From assembly GCF_001561955.1 (NCBI RefSeq), contig NZ_CP014223.1:930001-994000 (forward strand): a DNA stretch of 64,000 bases. Reading direction: 5' to 3'. The stretch is from Anaerotignum propionicum DSM 1682. GTDB lineage: Bacteria; Bacillota; Clostridia; Lachnospirales; Anaerotignaceae. The notes beneath the pieces were generated by a model. The model was given only the letters and a program-made list of their open reading frames with translations, was not told the origin of the DNA and did not search any database. The position numbers were made by a program, and so were the translations under genes. This document shows, piece by piece, positions 46,043 through 55,473 of the stretch (position 1 is its first letter; the number at the start of each line of letters is the position of its first letter).

Positions 46043-47515
46043 ATGACGAAGGAAGAAATTCGTGCAGTTTATGGTGTGGAATTAAGCTCCATAGAGCGTT
46101 TTCGGAGCAACGACTTGGTTACACCAAGAAGGCTGGAAGATGGGTCACTAGTATATAGTGAGGCAGATGGAGAAATGCTTCAAAGGTTGGTGCTGTTAGA
46201 TATTATTGGTGTTTTTGAGGATGATTTTGTTAAATTACGAAGTAAGGAAATTACACTAAAGTTGTTATTACAAAGACAGATGTGGCGACTGGAGGATGGC
46301 TGCTTGGCTAAGGAGATTTGCAAAGATATTCTGGAGGAAGAGGGGGAATTAAGAAGCTTTGATGCCCTAAAATATCTGGAGAGATTAAAAGCCTACGAGC
46401 ATGAACCTGAGAAAATCCTCATTTATGGCCAAAATTATCGAAATCAGGTTTTCCGACCATGGCGTAGGTATTTTGCCAGGGGGCTGGATTTGTCCATCTA
46501 TCAAATGATTTTGGATGCAATTCTGGGTTTTGTTTTCCATGTGAGTTTATTGAACGAAGGATGGGTGGTACGAATCGTTGAAACGATAGTTGCAGTGGTT
46601 ATGATGCTTTTGATTGAGCCTTTGCTATTAAACCGTTTCGGCACAACCTTTGGTAAGTGGGTATTTGGTTTAAGGGTAGAGAAAGCTGATGGAAGTCCTT
46701 TATCCTATAAAGACGGTTTGCGCCGTACATGGGGAATGATTGGCAAGGGCCAAGGCTATGAGATTCCAATATATAATTTAGTGCGCTTATACAAAAGTTA
46801 TAAATTATGTAAAGCAAAGGAGGTTCAGCCTTGGGATGAAGACGTTTCTTATACCATAAAGGACACGAAATGGTACCGAGTGATATCTTTTATTCTTTTA
46901 AATTATCTGGTGGTTTTTATTGCTTTTGCAATGATACGGGCACAGCAATTACCTCCTAATCGTGGGGATATTACCATTGAACAGTTTGCTGAAAACTATA
47001 ACTACTACTGCAAATATTATGATGTGAATGATAGGTTTTATATGGATCAGAATGGTCAGTTGGTAGATAAATATCCCGATAGAGTAGTTGACAAAGATAT
47101 GATACATATTAGTACTTTTGGGACAGATTTTGCATATGATCCAACTGAGGAACTGCCAAGGTTTAACTATAGTATTGAAAATGCTAATTTGAAAGAAGTC
47201 TCCTTTGTTTATGGCGTTGAAAACAAAGATCATTGGACAGATATGGAAAAAACACAGCAGTATTTGATTGCCATGGCTTTTGGGTGTACCGATAAGGAAG
47301 TTAAATTATTTTTTCCTAATACCCTAAATGTTGTTTTATCAAAAATGAAATATGTTGATAATTTCAATTTCACCTACGGAGATACCAGATACTTCTGCAA
47401 TGTGGAAAAAATAGGGTACATAGGTAATGATTATATTACCCCCATAGAGGACGGACAGAAAGCCTATTACAAAATGAATTTTGCTGTTACAAAGGACAAA
47501 GAAGAAAGTGATTAA
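46043..47515 (+). CDS. MerR-like HTH fused to RDD membrane domain
   Basis: 490 residues. Residues 1-70 resemble a MerR-type winged helix (MTKEEIRAVYGVELSSIERF, then LVTPRRLEDGSLVYSEADGEML). A linker follows, then an RDD-type membrane part (about 140-305) with FARGLDLSIYQMIL and the RDD signature FGTTFGKWVFGLRV. The C-terminal 180 residues are soluble and probably outside the membrane. The fusion would place a DNA- or RNA-binding head on a membrane sensor. Function unknown. GGGGG precedes the ATG. Confidence 0.82.
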   Translation: MTKEEIRAVYGVELSSIERFRSNDLVTPRRLEDGSLVYSEADGEMLQRLVLLDIIGVFEDDFVKLRSKEITLKLLLQRQMWRLEDGCLAKEICKDILEEEGELRSFDALKYLERLKAYEHEPEKILIYGQNYRNQVFRPWRRYFARGLDLSIYQMILDAILGFVFHVSLLNEGWVVRIVETIVAVVMMLLIEPLLLNRFGTTFGKWVFGLRVEKADGSPLSYKDGLRRTWGMIGKGQGYEIPIYNLVRLYKSYKLCKAKEVQPWDEDVSYTIKDTKWYRVISFILLNYLVVFIAFAMIRAQQLPPNRGDITIEQFAENYNYYCKYYDVNDRFYMDQNGQLVDKYPDRVVDKDMIHISTFGTDFAYDPTEELPRFNYSIENANLKEVSFVYGVENKDHWTDMEKTQQYLIAMAFGCTDKEVKLFFPNTLNVVLSKMKYVDNFNFTYGDTRYFCNVEKIGYIGNDYITPIEDGQKAYYKMNFAVTKDKEESD

Positions 47516-47550
47516 ATAAATTCATTGATGTGATAAAAGATTGAAGTAAA

Positions 47551-47592
47551 AAAAGCGGTAGTTTCCTATTAAGTTTAGAAAATTACCGCTTT
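47551..47592. terminator. Terminator between convergent RDD and topoisomerase genes
   Basis: AAAGCGGTAGTTT pairs with AAATTACCGCTTT; A-run before and T-rich after, usable in both directions. Confidence 0.75.
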
Positions 47593-47657
47593 AGAACGTC
47601 TAGAAACGATTGAATATGCTCTTAAAATAGGCGAATCAAGTATTTATATGCAGATGA

Positions 47658-49889
47658 TTACTTTTCTTCATCTAAGCGCAGCTGCTCTTGCAATCCGTTG
47701 GCGGCCTTATCTTTTTCTTGAATGAAATGTCCTGTGGAGGGTATTTTTTTAGTGCGGTAATATTCGATATCTTCGGAAAGAAAGGCTTCCGGTTTGATTA
47801 CCGCAGTAATTACGCTGTTTTTCTTTAAGGTATAAACCTGAATCCCAGAGGCACTTTTTGAGGCATTGATGGGAATCATATCAGTGTTTAACAGGGTAGC
47901 CTTATCACGATTACGCATCAAAACAAAATCTGTATCTTCCTCCAGCTTTTCCATGTAAACCAGTTTTGCACGGGATGAATAAGCATTCACCAGCTTGCGA
48001 CGGTTCATTTTTGTGGCATAAGCGGATAGCTGCACTTTTGCAGCTTTTCCATTTTCAAAGAAGAACACCACGTAGCCCGAATAATCCATCGTTACAGTCA
48101 TATAAATGATACGTTCCTCTGCCTCCATACCCAAAAGATTTGGCAAATAATCTCCCAAAACACTGGCTTTAGTGTCGGAAATATCACTGGCCTTCATTTT
48201 ATAAACATTATTTCGGTCAGAGAAAAATAGGATTTCGCTACGGTTTGTGGTTTCCATTTCATAAAGAATTTTATCCTCATCTTTTAGCTTTTGTTCTCCC
48301 GCAGAGCGTAAGGAAGCAAGGGGGATTTTTTTGAAATAGTTCTCTTCCGTCAGGAATAAACGAATGCCGTAATCTTCAATTAAGTCGTCCTTAGTAATGG
48401 TCACAACAGCGTCTTCCTGCACTATTTCTGTTTTTCTGGGTTTTCCAAACTTTTTTTGTACGTTTTTTAGCTGTTTGCAAATGATAGCTTTAATTTTTCC
48501 ATCGCTTTTTAAGGTATCTTTTAGATCCTGAATTTCATCTGCTAAGGTTTTCAATTCTTCAATACGTTTTAATATATATTCTTTATTGATATTTCTCAAT
48601 TTAATTTCAGCTATATATTCCCCTTGGATGTGGTCAATTTCAAACCCACTCATTAAATTGGGAACAACCATGCTTTCTTGCTCTGTATTACGAATAATGG
48701 CAATTGCTTTGTCAATATCCATGAGGATTTTGGAAAGACCCATTAATAAATGGTATTTTTCCTCCTTCTTATTGATATCAAAGGCAAGCTGACGGCGAAT
48801 CGAATCTATACGAAAGTCCACCCAATATTTTAAAATATCTCCCACACCTAAGGTCATTGGTCTACCTTGAATGAGTATGTTAAAATTGCAGCTAAAGCTG
48901 TCCGAAAGGGGGGTCAATGTAAAAAGTTTATGCATCAAAAGCTCGGGATTGGTGTTTCGTTTTATGTCTAAAGTGATTTTTAGACCATTCAAGTCTGTTT
49001 CATCCCGAATGTCAGTAATATCTCTTATTTTTCCGCTTTTCACTAACGCAAGTATTTTGTCTATAATGCTTTCAATGTTAGTGGTATAGGGGATTTCATA
49101 AACTTCGATACAGCTATTTTTCTTGTCAAAACGGTATTTTGCCCTTAGCTTAAAGCTGCCACGACCCGTTTTATAAATTTGTTCCAAATCTTTGCGGTTA
49201 TAAATGAGTTCTCCCCCTGTTGAGAAATCTGGAGCTGGAAGATGGTCGCAAAGGTTAATGGTATCATCCTTAATATATTGTATGGTTGCTTCACATAGCT
49301 CAGATAGATTAAAGCTGCAGATGGAGCTTGCCATACCCACGGCAATTCCTAGGTTTGGGTTAGCCAAAATATTAGGAAAGGTTGTGGGTAAAAGAGTGGG
49401 CTCTTTGATGGTACCATCGTAATTATCCACAAAGTCTACGGTGTTTTTTTCAATATCTCCAAAAACTTCGATGCAAATTGCACCGAGCTTAACCTCTGTA
49501 TAACGGGGGGCAGCATATGCCATATCTTTGGAATATTGCTTGCCGAAATTCCCTTTGGAATCTACAAAAGGTACCAAAAGGGCACCGTTACCTTCCGTTA
49601 AACGTACCAGTGTTTCGTAAATTGCTCCGTCTCCATGGGGATTTAATTTCATGGTCTGACCCACTACATTGGAGGATTTGGTTCTATCCCCCTTTAATAA
49701 ATTCATGAGATACATGGTATATAAAAGCTTCCGGTGAGATGGCTTAAATCCATCAATTTCAGGAATTGCACGGGAAACAATGACACTCATGGCATAGGGC
49801 ATATAGTTTAATTCCAAAGTTTGGGTAATGGGTTGTTCTTGTATAAAAATTTCACTCGCTTCAGTGTTTGTAGTTTTCTTTTTTGCCAT
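47658..49889 (-). CDS. Type II topoisomerase subunit A, ParC-like, divergent
   Basis: 743 residues. DNA-breaking subunit with active-site Tyr130 in AAPRYTEVKL, the PHGDGAIYETL segment of the quinolone pocket, and a short beta-pinwheel end. No GyrA box is visible, so it is more ParC- than GyrA-like. The residue equal to the resistance hot spot Ser83 of E. coli GyrA appears to be Gly here. Forms an operon with the B subunit (17 bases apart). A second housekeeping gyrase is expected elsewhere. Confidence 0.9.
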   Translation of the reverse strand: MAKKKTTNTEASEIFIQEQPITQTLELNYMPYAMSVIVSRAIPEIDGFKPSHRKLLYTMYLMNLLKGDRTKSSNVVGQTMKLNPHGDGAIYETLVRLTEGNGALLVPFVDSKGNFGKQYSKDMAYAAPRYTEVKLGAICIEVFGDIEKNTVDFVDNYDGTIKEPTLLPTTFPNILANPNLGIAVGMASSICSFNLSELCEATIQYIKDDTINLCDHLPAPDFSTGGELIYNRKDLEQIYKTGRGSFKLRAKYRFDKKNSCIEVYEIPYTTNIESIIDKILALVKSGKIRDITDIRDETDLNGLKITLDIKRNTNPELLMHKLFTLTPLSDSFSCNFNILIQGRPMTLGVGDILKYWVDFRIDSIRRQLAFDINKKEEKYHLLMGLSKILMDIDKAIAIIRNTEQESMVVPNLMSGFEIDHIQGEYIAEIKLRNINKEYILKRIEELKTLADEIQDLKDTLKSDGKIKAIICKQLKNVQKKFGKPRKTEIVQEDAVVTITKDDLIEDYGIRLFLTEENYFKKIPLASLRSAGEQKLKDEDKILYEMETTNRSEILFFSDRNNVYKMKASDISDTKASVLGDYLPNLLGMEAEERIIYMTVTMDYSGYVVFFFENGKAAKVQLSAYATKMNRRKLVNAYSSRAKLVYMEKLEEDTDFVLMRNRDKATLLNTDMIPINASKSASGIQVYTLKKNSVITAVIKPEAFLSEDIEYYRTKKIPSTGHFIQEKDKAANGLQEQLRLDEEK

Positions 49890-49906
49890 TTTGGTACACC
49901 GCTTTC

Positions 49907-51883
49907 TTAACTAATGTCTGTCAATTCCAGATATTTGTAGCCTTCTTCAGCAATGAATTCTTTTCTGCCGCTTAAATTTTCTCCCAGTAAAAGCTCGAAC
50001 ATTTCTTGGGTACGTTTTGCATCATCGGGAGTAACCAATACCAAACGCCTTGTTTCGGGGTTCATGGTGGTTTCCCACATCATTTCAGGTTGATTTTCAC
50101 CAAGTCCCTTTGAGCGATTAATTTTCGTTTTTCCCTTAAGCTTGCCGAGAATTTCTGCTTTTTCATTATCGGAATAAGCAAAATAGGTTTGTTTTCCGTT
50201 TGTAATCTCATAAAGGGGAGATTCTGCTATATAAACCTTTTTCTCATATATTAGAGTAGGCACCAAGCGGTAAAGCATGGTTAACAGAAGGGTGCGAATT
50301 TGGAAACCGTCCACATCAGCATCAGTGCAAAGGATGATTTTGTTCCAACGCAGTTGGCTTAAATCAAAGGAATTTAAGTCGGAGGTATGCTTGGTCTTGA
50401 TTTCCACACCGCAACCCAAAACCTTCAATAAATCCGTTATAATATCGTTGGCGAAAATTTTATTGTAATCCGCTTTTAAGCAGTTTAAGATTTTTCCGCG
50501 GATAGGGATAATTGCCTGGAATTCCGCATCTCTGCCCAATTTACAGGCACCTAAGGCGGAATCGCCCTCTACAATATATATTTCCCGACGATTGATGTCT
50601 TTTGTGCGGCAGTTCACGAATTTTTCCACACGATTATTCATATCTAAGGATCCTGTCAGCTTTTTTCGGATAGAAATTCTGGTTTTCTCCGCTGTTTCTC
50701 GACTACGTTTGTTTGCCAAAACCTGTGCAGCAATTTTTTCTGCTTCCATTTTATTTTCAATAAAATAGATTTCCAGCTGTTCTCTGAAATAATCCGTCAT
50801 TGCATCTTGTATAAATTTATTTGTGATGGATTTTTTCGTTTGGTTTTCGTAGCTGGTTACTGTGGAGAAAGAATTGATGACCAGAATTAAGCTGTCCTCA
50901 ATATCGGTAAAGGTAATTTTTTTCTCATCCTTTTTGTATAAATTATTGGTTTTTAAGTATTTATCTATGGCAAAAACAAAAGCGTTTTTAACCGCTTTAT
51001 CAGGGGATCCACCGTACTCCAAAAAGCTGGAGTTATGGTAGTATTCAAGAATATTCACTTGATTATTGAAGCAAAAAGCCGCCTCAAATTTCAATTTATA
51101 TTCTGGTTTATCCTCTCGGTCACGACCCTTGGTTTCTGTTTGCAAATAATGAACATCCGTAAGGTTGTCTGCTCCAGAAAGTTCCAGCAAATAGTCCTTA
51201 ATGCCATTTTTATAGCAGTAAATATATTTTTCTCCGCTTTCCTCATCAAACAATTCAAAAGTCAAGCCTGCATTAACCACAGCTTGTTTTTTTAAAATAT
51301 CCTGAAAGTAGGTGAGGGGGATATTAATATCCGTAAATACATCCCGATCGGGACGCCATTTTATTTGTGTACCAGAGGGGTGTTTTTCAGCCCCTTCCTT
51401 CATAAGACCGCCCACATTTTCGCCTTTTTCAAAGTGAAGGCTATGGCAGATTCCATCACGATAAATCACTGCATCCATATATTCCGAAGCATACTGGGTT
51501 GCACAGGTACCAAGACCGTTAAGACCCAAGCTGAACTCGTAGTTTTCACCAGTGTTATTTTGATATTTACCACCTGCGTAAAGCTCGCAGAACACCAATT
51601 CCCAGTTGAAACGATCTTCTTTGGAGTTATAATCCACGGGTATCCCTCGGCCATAATCTTTCACCATAATGGAATGGTCTTTATATCGAACGACTTCAAT
51701 CTTATTTCCGTAGCCTTCTCTTGCCTCATCGATAGAGTTAGATAGGATTTCAAAAACTGCGTGTTCGCAGCCATCTAAGCCATCGGAACCAAAAATAACA
51801 CCGGGGCGAAGGCGAACACGGTCCGCGCCCTTTAATGAGGTGATACTTTCGTTGGTATAGTTTGATTTTTGTTGTGATTTCAT
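49907..51883 (-). CDS. Type II topoisomerase subunit B, ParE-like, divergent
   Basis: 658 residues. GHKL ATPase with EILSNSIDEAREG and a GLNGLGTCATQYAS loop, transducer, and TOPRIM with EGDSALGACKLGRD (usual form EGDSAGGSAKQGRD, so diverged), DADVDGFQIRTLLL and SKGLGENQPEMMWETTM. Pairs with the following A subunit to relax or decatenate DNA. Divergence of the TOPRIM loop sets it apart from normal GyrB/ParE. Confidence 0.9.
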   Translation of the reverse strand: MKSQQKSNYTNESITSLKGADRVRLRPGVIFGSDGLDGCEHAVFEILSNSIDEAREGYGNKIEVVRYKDHSIMVKDYGRGIPVDYNSKEDRFNWELVFCELYAGGKYQNNTGENYEFSLGLNGLGTCATQYASEYMDAVIYRDGICHSLHFEKGENVGGLMKEGAEKHPSGTQIKWRPDRDVFTDINIPLTYFQDILKKQAVVNAGLTFELFDEESGEKYIYCYKNGIKDYLLELSGADNLTDVHYLQTETKGRDREDKPEYKLKFEAAFCFNNQVNILEYYHNSSFLEYGGSPDKAVKNAFVFAIDKYLKTNNLYKKDEKKITFTDIEDSLILVINSFSTVTSYENQTKKSITNKFIQDAMTDYFREQLEIYFIENKMEAEKIAAQVLANKRSRETAEKTRISIRKKLTGSLDMNNRVEKFVNCRTKDINRREIYIVEGDSALGACKLGRDAEFQAIIPIRGKILNCLKADYNKIFANDIITDLLKVLGCGVEIKTKHTSDLNSFDLSQLRWNKIILCTDADVDGFQIRTLLLTMLYRLVPTLIYEKKVYIAESPLYEITNGKQTYFAYSDNEKAEILGKLKGKTKINRSKGLGENQPEMMWETTMNPETRRLVLVTPDDAKRTQEMFELLLGENLSGRKEFIAEEGYKYLELTDIS

Positions 51884-52023
51884 GAAAACACCTGCTTCTT
51901 TTGTTATCTGACTCTATATATAGTTAGGAAGTAAAATTATCCCAATGTATATAGGGTAACATTAGTTTGCCTATAGTGTCAAGGCAGTGAAAAAAGGATA
52001 AAGCTTTATTGTTGACAAAAAAC
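51884..52023. other. Divergent upstream region of parE-like and tRNA-Ser
   Basis: No gene; carries the promoters of the two divergent units. Confidence 0.4.
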
Positions 52024-52052
52024 TTGATTTTTTATGCTGGGGTTGGTATAAT
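52024..52052 (+). promoter_or_regulatory. Promoter of tRNA-Ser
   Basis: TTGATT (52024-52029), 17 bases, TATAAT (52047-52052); the tRNA begins about 120 bases after the predicted start. Confidence 0.65.
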
Positions 52053-52177
52053 AAATAGGCTTTCCGCTGGAAATTTGTTATAAATATACAATGGATATTG
52101 AGCGTATGAAAGCGATGGTACTAAGCTTTGGTTGGGAATTCGTTTGCTACCCAAAAAACAACTGCATATTCTTATAT

Positions 52178-52265
52178 GGAAGCGTATCGAAGTGGTCATA
52201 ACGGCCCTGACTCGAAATCAGGTAGTCCAGCAATGGGCTCGTGGGTTCGAATCCCACCGCTTCCG
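52178..52265 (+). tRNA. tRNA-Ser (anticodon CGA)
   Basis: 88 bases with acceptor stem GGAAGCG/CGCTTCC, discriminator G, anticodon stem-loop CTGA-CTCGAAA-TCAG giving CGA, a long variable arm, and T arm GTGGGTTCGAATCCCAC. CCA is not encoded. The long variable arm is right for a serine tRNA. Confidence 0.95.
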
Positions 52266-52269
52266 GCAG

Positions 52270-52315
52270 ATTAAAGTCATGTATGAGGATTTAAACTCAT
52301 ACATGACTTTAATCA
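52270..52315 (+). terminator. Hairpin terminator of tRNA-Ser
   Basis: Perfect 18-base stem, ATTAAAGTCATGTATGAG with CTCATACATGACTTTAAT, eight-base loop, then CATTTTCT. Confidence 0.8.
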
Positions 52316-52390
52316 TTTTCTATGGTATATTCGTATAAATGAAGATTTTATATAACTAAGAAGTGAGAACTTTGAATCGGAGAAAACAAA

Positions 52391-52758
52391 ATGAGTAAGA
52401 ATTACATTATTAGGCCAGCCACTATGGAAGATGAAGAAAATATTTTTAAATTATCAAGGTTTGTTGCAGATAACTACGCACGTTCTTACCTTGGGGATCA
52501 AATTATTGACTGGTATATAGATAGTGGCAATTGCGATGAGGATATAAGAAAAGGAATTAAAAGTTCCACTCTGCTTTTGCTTTTATCAATCAAGTAATTC
52601 CGGATAAGCTAAATCTGTATAATGAGCTGCATTTGGAATGCTTTGATAAAAATCACAGAGCAATAGCTTTTTACAAAAAAATCGGTTGGACTGAATATGG
52701 AAAAATTGAAGATGAAATGGTAAATGGACACAGAATCCTATTTAAACTGACAAAATGA
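52391..52758 (+). pseudogene. GNAT acetyltransferase with internal deletion
   Basis: The first 58 codons read as a GNAT N-terminus (MSKNYIIRPATMEDEENIFKL) and then hit a stop. The C-terminal third follows in another frame: YNELHLECFDKNHRAIAF, then YKKIGWTEYGKIEDEMVNG. The acetyl-CoA-binding middle is missing, so the gene is dead. The last codon is at 52756. Confidence 0.8.
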
Positions 52759-53390
52759 GCATAATCTTACAATTTTATGGTTCAAAGCACAGCTTGAAAA
52801 TTGAACGATATCCTTTTAGAAAAACATGAGGAAGTGCCCGCCATTTTGAGCATTGCCATTTGTGATGTCCATAGAAAAGAGCTTGCCATCATAAATGGCT
52901 ACATAATTTCAGCTTAACATTATTTTTTCCATGATTTGTTTTGCGGTACTGTTCAAAATATAAGAGACACCGTGATTATTTTAGGATTTGTCGGCTCAAG
53001 ACAATCTGCCTATCCCTGATACGCAAATTTTTTGTGTCTTATCCTGTCTGGTACTTTTCTGCTGTTTGGTACTATGCAAACACCTTTCATCAGCCTTTAA
53101 AATTGCTCTATGAATCGTATTCATATAAAGCCTATGTGTAGATTCAAAAATAGTTTGAAAAGTAATTAAAAGTTTACAAATCTTTCAAAATGCCAGAAAT
53201 CAAGGTGGAAGATAATACTCCGTAGCGGGCCTGTTTTAGTTTGGATAAGTGAATTGCAGTAATGCAAGGTTTAAAAGTAAAGCGTTATGAATGATGAAAG
53301 AGTTAGGTATCATAAATTCATATTTGAGTGTTCATTGGAATGCAATCCGTGAAGATTTGGACTGCTTGACGAAATGAAATTTAGCTACCC
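52759..53390. other. Decayed non-coding stretch with a LytTR-type receiver fragment
   Basis: No intact gene. At 52846-52917 the frame LSIAICDVHRKELAIING resembles the first strand and helix of an AgrA/LytTR response-regulator receiver domain (usual AICDD; the second Asp is Val here) and then stops. The rest is not recognisable. Confidence 0.4.
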
Positions 53391-53963
53391 CTAGAGCTGA
53401 GAGCAATCATAAAAAGCACAGGTAATTAAGTGGTCGTTTACCATTCCAACAGCTTGCATAAATGCATAGATTGTGGTAGTGCCAACAAATTTAAAGCCTC
53501 GTTTTTTTAAGTCTTTGCTGATGGCATCGGAGAGGGGGGTACTGGATGGTACATCTTCAATACGAGTCCATTTGTTGATAATGGGTTGATGATTGACAAA
53601 TGACCACAAGTAGTTATCTAAAGACCCAAAATTCTCGCACAGTTTGAAATATGCCTTTGCATTACTGATAGTCGCGTTCACTTTCAGCCTGTTTTTAATG
53701 ATTCCGCTATTATGCAAAAGAGCTTCAATTTTTGTATCGTCATAGGACACAAGAATCCTTGGGTCAAAGTCATCAAAAGCTTCACAAAGGGTATCCATTT
53801 TTGAAAGAATCGTTGACCAGCTTAATCCCGCTTGTTTTCCTTCTAAAATCAGCATTTTGAATAGTTTCTTATCGTCATGAACAGGAATTCCCCATTCATG
53901 ATCATGGTAATCCTGTTCCAATTTATTTTTAAGAGCCCAATCACATCTTTTTAATTCACTCAT
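53391..53963 (-). CDS. tag: DNA-3-methyladenine glycosylase I
   Basis: 190 residues. Removes 3-methyladenine from DNA. Shows the N-terminal zinc/active region RCDWA and YHDHEWGIP, the QAGLSWSTIL block, and a C-terminal FVGTTTIYAFMQAVGMVNDHLITC with zinc ligands. ATG at 53963 seven bases after AGGAGG; upstream in-frame starts overlap that site. Stands between decayed genes, alone on its strand. Confidence 0.94.
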   Translation of the reverse strand: MSELKRCDWALKNKLEQDYHDHEWGIPVHDDKKLFKMLILEGKQAGLSWSTILSKMDTLCEAFDDFDPRILVSYDDTKIEALLHNSGIIKNRLKVNATISNAKAYFKLCENFGSLDNYLWSFVNHQPIINKWTRIEDVPSSTPLSDAISKDLKKRGFKFVGTTTIYAFMQAVGMVNDHLITCAFYDCSQL

Positions 53964-54011
53964 CAATGAACCTCCTGACATTTTTAGTTTTTGTTTATAA
54001 TTGTTTTCATT

Positions 54012-54280
54012 TTAAATTTCTAACGGACAATTCGTGCGTGCAACAAATTCTGTTGAATCCGAAGGCGAGAGAATCGATGTAACCAAAATGCCACAGAGCA
54101 AAAAGAGCTGTTGAAAGAAAATAAGTTTTCTTTTCTTTCGAAAATTTGATTCAGCTTGTTCCACACATACCCACGAAAAATAATTTCCTCAAAAATAAGC
54201 ATTATTATATTTGCGTATAAAAATAGAGAAATTGAATGAGTCCAACAGTAAAGTTTGAGGGTACAGTTATTTACAAGCAA
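54012..54280 (-). pseudogene. Fragment of a CPBP (CAAX-type) membrane protease
   Basis: On the minus strand LIFEEIIFRGYVWNKLNQIF carries the EExxxRG motif, and after a frameshift TALFALWHFGYIDSLAFG carries the second motif of the family. The N-terminal membrane helices are missing. A decayed relic. Confidence 0.7.
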
Positions 54281-54382
54281 CTGGAATAATAGATGCTCAT
54301 TTATAGAATGCTGTGAATCTGCAAATTAGATTTCAAATTAAATAAAGCTTTTTTTGATCCTTTTGTAATGATAGATAAAATT

Positions 54383-55135
54383 TTATGATAACTCTTTTTC
54401 TAGTTTTTCTTTTATTTCCAATAAATATTTTCCGTAGATTTTAATCATATTTTCATCCAATCTTTCTTTTGGGGCAGATATACTTATAGCATACTCTTTA
54501 TTAGGCACATCTATATAAATGCCCACACAATGAACGCCAATTTCATTTTCTTCTATATCACAGGCATAGCCATTTTCTTGAGCCTCTTTAATTTTAATCT
54601 CAAATTCATTAAAACTCGTTATAGTTTTATCGGTAATTTTATTTATTTCGCTTTTATTCCAAATCTCTAAAAGTTCTTCTTTGGTTTTTTCAGCTAAAAT
54701 TGCCTTTCCAACTCCAGAACAATAAAGGGGAATCGATTTACCTATAGTAGAATAAAGGCGTATGGAATTTTTTGATGTTTCCACTTTATCGATATATATG
54801 GCCATAGTATCATAACGCTCAACAAGATGAACGGTTTCGTTGGTCTTATTTGCTAAGTCTATTAGGTAGGGATGGATGATACTAATCATATCATTATGAG
54901 CTAAAAATTTACTAGCCAAATTACAAAGCTTAAAACTAAGCCCATATTTCAGGGTTTTTTCCTCTTGCTTAACATAGTTCATAAAAATCAAAGAATTTAG
55001 GATTCTATGAACCGTGCTTTTATTTAAGTCAAGATAATTACTGATTTCAGTAAGGCTTAAAGCGCCTTTTTCAGCTAAGAGTTCTATTGCTTTAAAAAGC
55101 TTTTCAGATACTTGAATAGGATTTTTATCATTCAT
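54383..55135 (-). CDS. IclR-family regulator of hexuronate genes (KdgR-like)
   Basis: 250 residues. N-terminal wHTH (LSLTEISNYLDLNKSTVHRIL) and a C-terminal IclR effector domain (TVHLVERYDTMAIYIDKVE, LYCSGVGKAILA, GYACDIEENEIGVHCVG). ATG at 55135 about seven bases after GAGGTG. Divergent from eda-kdgK, with palindromes in between. KdgR relatives answer to 2-keto-3-deoxygluconate, which fits the genes here, but the effector is inferred. Confidence 0.9.
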   Translation of the reverse strand: MNDKNPIQVSEKLFKAIELLAEKGALSLTEISNYLDLNKSTVHRILNSLIFMNYVKQEEKTLKYGLSFKLCNLASKFLAHNDMISIIHPYLIDLANKTNETVHLVERYDTMAIYIDKVETSKNSIRLYSTIGKSIPLYCSGVGKAILAEKTKEELLEIWNKSEINKITDKTITSFNEFEIKIKEAQENGYACDIEENEIGVHCVGIYIDVPNKEYAISISAPKERLDENMIKIYGKYLLEIKEKLEKELS

Positions 55136-55292
55136 TAAGTTACACCTCATGATCAAGTTAAAACATCAACAAATTTTCTTTCCGCAAAGGATGAAAAATC
55201 ATTATTTCATTGTTAATCCATATCACTATGTCAAATTTATCATTTTTGTAGTCAATTTTATGGTGAAATTGCTTCAAAAAAAGAAAATGCTA

Positions 55293-55305
55293 TTTTCGTA
55301 TTATG
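55293..55305. promoter_or_regulatory. Candidate IclR site upstream of eda
   Basis: TTTTCGTATTATG is the reverse complement of the core CATAATACGAAA found at 55430-55441, so the two form a widely spaced inverted pair flanking the eda promoter. It could serve the divergent regulator gene. Confidence 0.5.
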
Positions 55306-55368
55306 ATAGCACATTTCACAATATAAAACAAACATTTTTGTGTAGGTATATGAACTTACAAATATCTA

Positions 55369-55397
55369 TTGACAATTTTAATTTTCAGGAGTACTTT
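55369..55397 (+). promoter_or_regulatory. Promoter of eda-kdgK
   Basis: TTGACA (55369-55374), 17 bases, TACTTT (55392-55397). The transcription start would be near 55404, at the edge of the palindromic sites. The rest of the gap 55136-55368 is AT-rich and without genes. Confidence 0.65.
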
Positions 55398-55406
55398 AAA
55401 TTTAAG

Positions 55407-55442
55407 TTTCATTATGAAAAAATAAGTTCCATAATACGAAAC
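55407..55442. promoter_or_regulatory. Tandem IclR/KdgR-type operators at the eda start
   Basis: TTTCATTATGAAA (55407-55419) is a perfect 13-base palindrome and GTTCCATAATACGAAAC (55426-55442) an imperfect 17-base one, in the GTTYC...GAAAC style of IclR sites. Both lie just after the predicted transcription start, a repressing position. Confidence 0.65.
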
Positions 55443-55473
55443 AAATAGCGTGGAGAGGGCAAGGTGATTTTAG

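Noticed and set aside
45975-46046. 23-codon frame whose stop overlaps the start of the MerR/RDD gene
   Set aside because: Coupling is suggestive, but the nearest ribosome site is 15 bases away and the peptide has no features.
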